Shown: one piece after another, positions 1-9,800 of the stretch
How positions within the stretch are numbered: the stretch's first letter is position 1
Layout: every line of letters begins with the position of its first letter
Assembly: GCF_000003605.2 (NCBI RefSeq)
Contig: NW_003155242.1
Span: 195,783-210,464 of the forward strand
Length of the DNA: 14,682 nt
Direction of reading: 5' to 3'
Origin: Saccoglossus kowalevskii
Taxonomy: Eukaryota > Hemichordata > Enteropneusta > Harrimaniidae
The notes under the pieces: generated by a model
Told to the model about the DNA's origin: nothing
The model's database searches: none
Seen by the model: only the letters and a program-made list of their open reading frames with translations
Translations under genes and position numbers: made by a program

Positions 1-235
1 TGGTGGGAGGTTATTGATGGAACTGACTGGTGGTGGGAAGGTCATTGATGGAACTGACAGTGGTAGTTGGGAGGTTCTTTGTGCAGGTGGCAGTGATGGT
101 GGGGAGGTTATTGATGGAGCTGGCAGTGATGGTGGGAAGGTTATTGATGGAACTGACAGTGGTAGTTGGTGCAGGTTGCAGTGAGAAGGTCTGTGATGGA
201 GGTGGTAGTAGGGGAGGTGCTTGATGTCGTTAGTA
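1..235. repeat. 33-bp G-rich minisatellite, cut by the window edge
   Basis: About seven imperfect units of 33 bp (some shortened to 27-28) with core GGAGGTTATTGATGGAACTG and a GTGGTAGTT or GTGATGGT spacer. Units decay towards 235. Because 33 is a multiple of three the plus strand stays open through 30-224 and gives an 11-residue hydrophobic repeat, but there is no other coding sign. It continues left beyond the window. Confidence 0.85.
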
Positions 236-610
236 AGTTCTTGTAATGAATGCATCTACATGTGTTAATAGCTTTAATCTTAAGAGTTTATTTAATAGTA
301 TACTATATCCTGATAGTTGTATTTAGTGGAAAGTTGAGATAATGTACGTTTTGCATTTTATTTTAAAATAAAAACTGTTTGTGGATTAATTTTGAAATAT
401 CAGCTGCAATTTTGTATATATATGTTTGTGAAGTTCATCCAAAATGCACACATCTGTGGAATGTTGGTGTGATTTGCATAAACTAAGGAGTATATTGTGA
501 TTATTCAATTCCATGTTATCAGCTCTCTTCTAATCAGCTTAGTGTACATTGTATTAAGAAAACAAACACACATACAAGTCAAGTCGTACATACCCAAGAT
601 GCTGATTTGT
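236..610. other. unassigned AT-rich DNA
   Basis: No open frame of note, no repeat structure and no recognisable RNA. It separates the minisatellite from the fold-back element. Confidence 0.5.
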
Positions 611-1741
611 TCGAGTTACAGACATTGAGTTACAAAAATGACCACACCCATATTTAGAAAAACCAAGTCAAAATTGTAACTCAATGTTCAATTAACAGTT
701 AACTAAACTTCAAGTTACAAGCAACATAAATTGGTAACTGTTGACGACTACATTTAGTAACTCAAACATTAATTAACAGTTAACCAAATTTACGGGCAAT
801 GTATATAACATGTTGCCTGTAATTCAAAGTTCTATTACCCCAGGTGCTGGAGGTTGTAATGTTTCGCCCGACACAAACATCACTCCAGTCTGACTGCTAT
901 AGGAACTGAGTTCCACCCACCCACTCACTAACTAAATGCATGCGACCTTTGCCAATCATACAAGACTCTTGACGTAGCTGTTAATAAACAACTGAATATA
1001 TTAACTAACCATATATGGGAGATGGCGGGTGAAATCAACGTTTTTATCCCAGTTTCTCCAGCACTGTCGTCAATCGTAAGTGCTTGAGTTCATTTGAGAG
1101 TTATTTTTGTCGGAGCTCACATTGTACGGTTTTCTACCACGATCTGGATTTAGTTCATCGACAAACTTGTTGGAAGTTTCTCGTATCAGACTGGAGTTAT
1201 TTTATGGACCAGCGTAATTAATCGCATGCATTAGATATTATTTTGCTTCTATATTTATTAATTTGCTCTTGTGATAATCTTGATGAAACACACAAAATGT
1301 CTTCTAAAATAGTCTTTAAGGCTAATTTCAGCTTTTCCTTAGCAACCATGGCAAAATTTTATGAACAGTTACACACAGTCTAAGCCGAGACGCACACTGA
1401 CACCGACAACGGAAAATGGCACCAGTCAGGTGATTTTGTTTAAGACATTTGCTATAAATAGAGAGGGCGTTTGATCGACACTCACGTCACCCAATCAGCG
1501 CTACATCTATTTTATGAATGGCGCACTCAGTTTCGATAGCAGTCAGACTGGAGTGTTGTTTGTGTAGCATTATCCTACCGGGCAGGCGGAACATTACAAC
1601 CTCCAGCGCCTTGGGTAAAGTTCTATTAACTGTTAAATGAACATCAAGTTGCAATTGGAAGAGGTCTTGCAAAAGTGCATGGGTGTGGTTTCTAAAATAT
1701 GGGTTTGATCACTTTTGTAACTCGATGACTTTGTAAACTCG
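611..1741. mobile_element. fold-back (long inverted repeat) element, non-autonomous
   Basis: Two imperfect inverted arms face each other, about 611-905 and 1536-1741. The best matches are GCTGGAGGTTGTAATGTT (846-863 with 1590-1607) and CACTCCAGTCTGACTGCTAT (881-900 with 1536-1555), both perfect on the opposite strand. The outer ends also match: CGAGTTACAGACATTGAG at 612 with the complement of 1741 downwards, and CCCATATTTAGAAA with its counterpart near 1690. The left arm has about 100 extra bases containing repeated GTAACTCAA and ATTAACAGTTAAC. GATGCTGAT (599-607) and GATGCTCAT (1741-1749) lie in direct orientation at the two ends and may be a target-site duplication. The 630-bp centre has no long ORF, so it is likely a non-autonomous DNA transposon of unknown family. 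Confidence 0.65.
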
Positions 1742-2218
1742 ATGCTCATAACACTTGGAAATTGAACAAAATGCAATAAATAACACAATCAAAAGTAAAT
1801 ACATCAGTTGCTTTATGTACAAGAATGTTTGAATAAACACAAATACGTCTGAATAGCATTGATTTTTCGTTAGACTTATACACCAGTAACCATGACAACA
1901 TAATGTCCATGGTGTATATATGGCAAGAAAATGCACACACATCCTAATTTGTCTATGCACTAGACAATAAGTCTGCGATTGTCATGGTGATGAAATGCTT
2001 TGAGAATGTAATTCACATATCAAAAAAAATTTCTTTGTTGCAAAAAGTTGCTAATTTACATCCTGTAAAAGTATATTGAAATCAACATGTCAAAAAATAG
2101 ATTTTACAACATACATTATTATATTAGGAATCTTCTTCCACTTGTGCATTATGAATGTGATTAAATAAGAATTTTCAAATTAAAATTATAACAAAAATAC
2201 AGAAATACATTTATAATC
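1742..2218. other. unassigned AT-rich DNA
   Basis: AT-rich, with short minus-strand frames (for example 1709-1960) that lack any domain-like or compositional support. I see no gene or RNA here. Confidence 0.5.
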
Positions 2219-3451
2219 GATATAATGGATCAATCCAGGTTGTGTCTATATAATTGACCAATCAAGGATGAGTTTAAATGTATATAATGGACCAATCCAG
2301 AATGAGTTATATAATTAACCAATCCAGCATGAGTTAATATAATGGACTAATCCAGGATGAGTTTATATAATGGACCGATCCAGGATGAGTTTTTATAATG
2401 GACCAATCGAGGATGAGTTTATATAATTAACCAATCCAGCATGAGTTTATATAATGGACCAATCGAGGATGAGTTAGTATAATGGACCAATCCAGGATGA
2501 GTTTATATAATGGACCAATCCAGGATGAGTTTATATAATGGACCAATCCAGGATTAGTTCATATAATGGACCAATCCAGGATGAGTTTATATAATGGACC
2601 AATCCAGGATGAGTTTATATAATGGACCAATCCAGGATGAGTTTATATAATGGACCAATTCAGGATGAGTTTATATAATGGACCAATCCAGGATGAGTTT
2701 ATATAATGGACCAATCCAGGATGAGTTTATATAATGGACCAATCCAGGATGAGTTTATATAATGCACCAATCCAGGATGAGTATATACAATGAACCAATC
2801 CAGGATGAGTATATACAATGAACCAATCCAGGATGAGTATATACAATGAACCAATCCAGGATGAGTATATACAATGAACCAATCCAGGATGAGTATATAT
2901 AATGCACCAATCCAGGATGAGTTTATATAATGGACCGATCCAGGATGAGTTTTTATAATGGACCAATCGAGGATGAGTTTATATAATTAACCAATCCAGC
3001 ATGAGTTTATATAATGGACCAATCCAGGATGAGTTAGTATAATGGACCAATCCAGGATGAGTTTATATAATGGACCAATCCAGGATGAGTTTATATAATG
3101 GACCAATCCAGGATTAGTTCATATAATGGACCAATCCAGGATGAGTTTATATAATGGACCAATCCAGGATGAGTTTATATAATGGACCAATCCAGGATGA
3201 GTTTATATAATGGACCAATCCAGGATGAGTTTATATAATGGACCAATCCAGGATGAGTTTATATAATGGACCAATCCAGGATGAGTTTATATAATGCACC
3301 AATCCAGGATGAGTTTATATAATGCACCAATCCAGGATGAGTATATACAATGAACCAATCCAGGATGAGTATATACAATGAACCAATCCAGGATGAGTAT
3401 ATATAATGCACCAATCCAGGATGAGTTTATATAATGGACCAATCCAGTATG
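2219..3451. repeat. 28-bp minisatellite with 560-bp higher-order duplication
   Basis: About 44 head-to-tail copies of a 28-bp unit with core TGGACCAATCCAGGATGAGT followed by TTATATAA. Variants (CACC, TGAACC with GTATATAC, CGATCC, ATTAGTTC) recur in the same order 560 bp apart: GGACCGATC at 2372 and 2932, GGATTAGTTC at 2551 and 3111, AATGCACCAATCC before GTATATAC at 2761 and 3321. 560 is 20 units. Leftmost units are the most diverged. The array lies just beyond the BARD1 stop codon, so the 3' UTR probably runs into it. On the transcript strand each typical unit contains TATAAA, a known weak polyadenylation hexamer; no canonical AATAAA is seen on that strand between the stop and the array. Confidence 0.95.
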
Positions 3452-3476
3452 AATGATGCTTGATACATTTATGTAC

Positions 3477-3809
3477 CTAGTCTGTGATATCCAGCAATGT
3501 AAACTGAGAGATAGAATCCATCAGCCACTTTACTGATGCTGATCGTAACTTTTTTGACCGTATTTTGCTTGGTGGCTTTTGCACATCATGATCATGTATA
3601 ATATAGTGTGTGCACTCCGATAGATCAGAGTTTGGTGTAGCATGGTACGGTACTTCCTGGCTGCTGTTACAGTCATCCATCTTTGGTTCACGTAGTAATA
3701 TTTTACCATCTCCAGACTTTACTAACTGGTTCAAGTCTTCTTTCACTGGCGTAGGTGAATTAAATTTGCCATGGAAGTAGAAATGACAGCCGTTGAAAAG
3801 TCCAGGATA
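3477..3809 (-). CDS. BARD1: BARD1 terminal exon: BRCT 2 and stop
   Basis: 333 nt, 110 codons plus TAG (3477-3479). Acceptor TTTATTTTCCAG before 3809, phase 0. It starts [16 protein letters not shown] and includes [34 protein letters not shown], and ends [16 protein letters not shown]. Each of these matches human BRCT 2 (LFDGCYFYLWG, LVTAGGGQILSRKPK, YHARPDSD..CTQYII, WFIDCVMSFELLPLDS). The length equals human exon 11 coding sequence exactly (333 nt, recalled). An in-frame ATG just upstream (3824) belongs to the intron, not to a start. A minisatellite begins about 25 nt past the stop. Confidence 0.96.
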   Translation of the reverse strand, partial: YPGLFNGCHFYFHGKFNSPTPVKEDLNQLVKSGDGKILLREPKMDDCNSSQEVPYHATPNSDLSECTHYIIHDHDVQKPPSKIRSKKLRSASVKWLMDSISQFTLLDITD

Positions 3810-6800
3810 CTGGAAAATAAACATCTAGAGCATTAGAGCATTACAAGCCAGATTATATGCTAATCTGATAATTTCATAAGCGAAATACACACTTTTTTTT
3901 ACATTATTTTCATAAATCTAAAAATGACACTTACGGTAAATAGCAAAAAAAGCGTTTTCAAGAAAATTGTTTAAAGCTTGTTTGAACAAACAGCTTTTCA
4001 GAGGTGAACAATGTATATTCAGCTTATACGTCAACCACCACCATAGCTGGCATGTCATAAAATAAACCACCAGTCGCAACTGCCTTGGTTCCGCTCAGAA
4101 TAGACTGGCCCAGTCGTGTCAATTTTATTGTTTTATATGATAATTAACAAGTTTATAGAATCTTCCGCATTGATGCAAAATTACCACAACGTCTATTCTG
4201 CCCTCTATAGTTGTCACGACGTTTTTGTGGTGACAAATATGCTAATGAGTAGCATCACTTGTAAGCTGCCAACCAATGAGAAAAGCTGCTTTTGGTTTGA
4301 TCCGTTCTAAACAAGTATATCGCACATGTGGCCTGACGCATAGAATCCTTTGTCCGAGTGCACGCCAACTTTCCTCTTTTGGAAGTGTTCTACTCCCGGG
4401 TTCCATAACGTCACTGCATATCATGAATAAGTAACAGCAATGGATATGCTGCAGAATCGACCAGTCGTGGTAATTTCGCATCGGGCCACGAAAGAAAATA
4501 TATAAAATTGCCATGGCTGGGCCAGTTTCCCCACCAAGGGCAGATTCGAACACGACAGGGTAAAATAAAAACCGTTCACACCACTCAGTGGGAATTGTTT
4601 ACTGAGTTCAGAATGTCTAGCCAAACTTAAGTGCATGATTATTCCTAGGTTTTTATTGTCATTATTTACAAGTAAAAAGTGTGAAATAGGGATACCGTAA
4701 TATTCAATAAATAAATAAAATTATGAACTAACATGAGCAGAATGTGTGCAATTTGAATACTACTCAGTATGATTGTACATTTATTAATGATAATTTGTAA
4801 TGTCTATTTTATCCTTTGCAGTTTTTCAACACCCATTATGTGTCTTGTTTAGTCATTTCAATCTCTCTCATGTCAATTATTTACTCACTGCAATATGTTT
4901 TTTTTTACACTATATATTTTAGCGTTTATTTAGTAATAATTCAGTGTGCGTATTGGGAGGGGGGGGGTCAATGATGGGGAACAATTTTTGATTGACAGTA
5001 TGATAGCACCCTCTTGTGGCAAATGGTTGGAACACACTGATTGACTTGGGTCGATGTTATTCGTAATAACGTGGTTTGACAGTAGGTCAAAATACAAACC
5101 TTCGGGGAAAGTCCTGTTTGGATGCTAGATTTTTTTTTCGTTAGGCGAAAAACTAAAACTGGTTGAAATTTTCGAATAAGAATAAGGCGGCAATTTTAAG
5201 TGAAGGCAAAAATTTGGAGGCCAATAAAATACCAAAACTGCCAAATAATCACCCGAACAAATTTTTAGAGGGGTCGAAATTTTAGAGTTTTTACGGTAGC
5301 TCAATCTATCCTAGATGATTTTTGATAATGAATTTCTGTATCTCTAAGTTGATCTGAAGTAAATGGGAAAACAGTTCAATTCAAAATGGCAGCCAAACCT
5401 TGTGACCAATTCTAAAAATGCACTTGGTCCATCGATATTAACAAACCAAATGTCAAGTCCATTGGGTCCGGTGTTTTATGCTGAGCATTTCTATTTTTTC
5501 TTCAAACCAATATGGGCAAAGAACATTTTGAAAGTTAGGCACACCTGGAATAGGTTTGTGTTGTCTCCCCTAGCTACTGTTATAGGTTATGTATCAACAG
5601 TTACATTGCATATGTGACGTCACATCTGAGACAACTCAGAGCAGTTTTTCCTGTCTCTGCTAGAAGCTTGAAGAGTAAGAGCTACAAACAAATTGTTAGG
5701 AATTTACAGTACTTTAGAACGAGACAATTTAAACGATCAAGAAAGAGACTCACCTGTTGTTCATGGTTCAATCTTGCTTTACGTGGTCCGAGACTAAAAG
5801 GATGAGTTACGGTGCCGGTCACTTCAAAGTACTGTTCTTCCACCAGTTGTTGCTTCTTTAGACAGGTTGTAACCCCTAGTGAGCATTGACACATTGTAAT
5901 TGACAGCTACCGATAATTTTGATGAAAATGATCAGATAATTTTGCTCAATGTGCAGGTATATTACTATGTATATGCAAAGTAATACCAACTATATGCAAA
6001 TGTGTATGCAAATTACGAGCAATTGTATGCAAATGAACACTATGTATATGCAAATTACTTCTACAAGATGCAAATAGGCACTATGTGTATTTAAATTAAA
6101 ATATTAATTATGTTTATTCAATAGTAAAAAAGAGGAATTGCATTTAACATAATTTCACCCAATGCACATATTTGCTACCAGTATGATGTTGGTCTTTACT
6201 TACAATCAAAACTAACAATCCATTTTCCATGAAGGATTGCCTGTAAATATTTCATAGTTCTGGGACACTGCCCATCTTCATTACAACTAGTTACAACGTG
6301 ACTGACTGAGTCATCAAACTCATCCAACACCTTGCCCTTCAGTAATTTAGCACAGTGATCCAACTTTGCTTTCTGCTCTCTCTTTAGACCAGTACCAACT
6401 ATGACAATATCTACCATTTTAGATCGACACATGGTTTCAAACTGAAATAAAAATAATTGGGTTAACTATCGTAGACATCACCATTTTCTCTACTACTCTT
6501 TGGCAAATGTCCATCAATTGAACAAGTGATTCCAAAGTGTTCACAATTATAACAACTGATTCCAAAATGGCCACTGATTAAACAAATAATTTAAAAATTG
6601 CTACCAGTCACAGTGCCATTCATCTCAGATTAGTGTGAGCTTATTTTACCTTTGGCGAGGACATCTGTGGTGTGATAGACACAGGCACAGTGTTCAGTGC
6701 TTTTCTCAAATCATCATTTTTGGCAACGTCCCAGGGTGTCAATCCATGAATATTTCTAAAAATAAATAAACAAAGATTATTATCGTTAATTTTTCCTATG

Positions 6801-9800
6801 TATCAGTAACAAGTATTAGTGGAATATACACTATGGAACATATAGAAATACGCCTATATATATATATATAGAAATCCTATAGAACATATAGAAATACTCC
6901 TATATATATATATAGAAATCCTATAGAACATATAGAAATACTCCTATATATATATATAGAAATCCTATAGAACATATAAAAATATTCCTATATATACATA
7001 GAAATCCTATAGAACATATAGAACTACTCCTATATATATATAGAAATCCTATAGAACATATAGAAATACTCCTATATATATATAGAAATCCTATAGAACA
7101 TATAGAAATACTCCTATATATATATATATATAGAAATCCTATAGAACATATAGAAATGCTTCTATATAATATAATAAAATCTTTCTTAACTTCAAGAGAT
7201 ACTCTTATTCAATATACGCTACCTGACATCCAAAGATGCTCCCCGCTGAACCAATAACTTGACAATATCGAGCTGTCTGTTGTACAAAGCGTCGTGTAAT
7301 GGCGAATCATTCTCATAACCTGGAGTGTTGATGAAGGCCCCATGATCCAGGAGCGAAGTCACAATCTCTATGTAACCATGGTTACAAGCTTCATGCTGCA
7401 TCAAAGAGGAAAAGATGGTGTTTTGAAAATGTCTTCAGAATTTGGAGTGAAAGTAGTAATGTTTCTAGTGTTAGTCAAAATAGATTACCGGAATATTTTT
7501 CTTCAACATTGAGTTTGAGATATAAAGCCACAGCCAATTTAGCCTCCATGGTTTGACAGTTACCAGTAAATCCAGATCACTCAATGGCATATGGCATTTT
7601 ACATGACTCTTTTTTACACAAGAACACATGGCCCAGTTACTCAACACAATGTACTAATTAAATTAACAACTAGAAATATATGTGTCTAGGATTTGTTAAT
7701 GCAAGGATGCAAATCATGTCAGAACATAAAACACCCGTCATTGTTTTGTTTTTCTTACCAAAGGTGTCCAACCAGCATTGTCTTTAAGATTAGGCTCAAA
7801 ACCAGATTCCAATAATTCTTTCACTGTTTTCGCGTCACCCTACAGAATGTAAGCAGTCATGATTACATGTATTACACATCCAATCTGTACATGCTATTAG
7901 TCGTTGAAGGTAATTTAGCTCACGACAATCTTTCATGCTTTATAAAAGTTTTTAGGTCTCGTAACAAAGATATGTAAAGTTATAATAAAAGTTACCTACC
8001 TTAATTGAGGCAATATGTAAAGCTGTTTCCCCCTTAGCATTTCTCTTTATTTTATTACCAGGGGATTTACTGCATATACCTGGTGGTGAAGACAGACTGG
8101 AACCAGGGGAAGTTGATCTACGTGTTCTTCTCACAGGAGTGTTAATATCCCTACCAACTGGTGATGATAAACTAGATTTTGGAGATACTGATTTACGTGT
8201 TCCAGTTGCAGGGGTATTCTCGTGGCTTCTTCTCCCTTTCCTTTGGGGTCTTTTTGAATGACCTGTGATCTCTACACCTGGTTTTAATAACTTCTCTGCG
8301 GTTATATCATCAGCATTTTCTTCACTCAACCTCTTTCTAAGTATATGCTGCTTATTGATGTTTTCACCAGAGACGTTCCTTCTCACTGATTGATCAGATG
8401 CACCTAATTCTTCCTTATTCTCTGTATTCTCTTTTTCAACCTGAAGACTGCCATCATACTTATCATCTTGTTGCCTGGATACACTTTCATCCACTTCCCT
8501 GAAGGATACTCTTTTTTCATTTTCACCAGCGTCACCATCTTTATCAGCAGTACGCCTTGTACAATTTCTGTTTCTTAGACTCCATTGTTTATTATAGGAT
8601 TCTATAGTTTGCTTTTTAACTGCTCTGGCTATTCGACCAACTAGAGGCTTAGGTTTAGTTGGAGATGCTATGAAGTCAAATACATCACTATTGTTTGCAT
8701 CAACAACTTTTTTTCTCGGTAGATTGTTTTTCACATTTTGTACTTCAGGTACCTTACTTTCTCTTGCTCTCAGATTAACCGTATATCTCATAATACTGTG
8801 TTTAGAAGAAAACTTGGTCTCAATCATTGTTTTGCTCTTTTGGCTCAGAACCAGTGAGTTCTTTTCCTTTATATCTAGTTTCTTAGCAACGTTCCGTTTT
8901 CTCCTCCTGTTTGATGCAGGTTCAAAATCTTCATCATCTTTATCATCATTATCTGGAGAATATTCCTCTTCTAACTCATCCTCTGTATCATCACTATGGC
9001 AACTGTCATCGTGAACATCAGAATCACTTTCAGTGTTATCTTTCAAGTCATTATTTGAAGTGTTTCTTACAGTTTTATCAGATGTGTTCTCGTTTTCAAT
9101 GTGTTCATTCAGATCTGCATCATCACAAGTTTCCACGGAAACATGATCTTCATCAGATCTCTCTTCTGCAATGGTATAAATATCATACAGACTTTTAAAG
9201 ACAAGCAACCTGATGGAATACTAGTTTGATTGCTCAACATGGAGTATAATGTTTATTTCTCAACATGGAGTTCCATTTTAATTTCTCAACATGGAGTTCC
9301 AGTTTAATTTCTTAACATGGAGTTTCAATTTAATTTCTCAACATGGAGTTCCAGTTTAATTTCTTAACATGGAGTTCCAGTTTAATTTCTCAACATGGAG
9401 TTCCAGTTTAATTTCTCAACATGGAGTTCCAGTTTAATTTCTTGACATGGAGTTCCAGTTTAACTTCTCAACATGCAGTTCCAGTTTAATTTCTTAACAT
9501 GGAGTTTCAGTTTAATTTCTCAACATGGAGTTCCAGTTTAATTTCTTAACATGGAGTTCCAGTTTAATTTCTCAACATGGAGTTCCAGTTTAATTTCTTG
9601 ACATGGAGTTCCAGTTTAACTTCTCAACATGGAGTTCCAGTTTAATTTCTTAACATGGAGTTCCAGTTTAATTTCTCAACATGGAGTTCCAGTTTAATTT
9701 CTCAACATGGAGTTCCAGTTTCACTTCTCAACATGGAGTTCCAGTTTAATTTCTCAACATGGAGTTCCAGTTTAATTTCTCAACATAAGAGTTCCAGTTT

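Noticed and set aside
30-224. 64-codon hydrophobic repeat protein
   Set aside because: It is a 33-bp minisatellite whose period is divisible by three; no ATG at its start (GTG) and no other support.
1709-1960. Minus-strand 83- and 64-codon frames
   Set aside because: AT-rich frames overlapping in different phases, without conserved motifs.
2727-2966. 79-codon minus-strand frame with repeated SSWIG/HPGLVHC
   Set aside because: It is a by-product of the 28-bp array read through three frames.
2219-3451. CRISPR-like array
   Set aside because: The units are head-to-tail with no unique spacers, and the genome is eukaryotic. The same applies to 9218-10715.
3810-3824. ATG at 3824 as start of a separate small protein
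   Set aside because: It is within the polypyrimidine/acceptor region TTTATTTTCCAG of the terminal BARD1 exon.
5363-5617. 84-codon plus-strand frame
   Set aside because: It lies in the last BARD1 intron, has no recognisable domain, and could be chance or an old element.
8670-9198. Plus-strand frames of 114 and 95 codons
   Set aside because: They are antisense to the large BARD1 exon; their Ser/His-rich composition simply mirrors its acidic codons.
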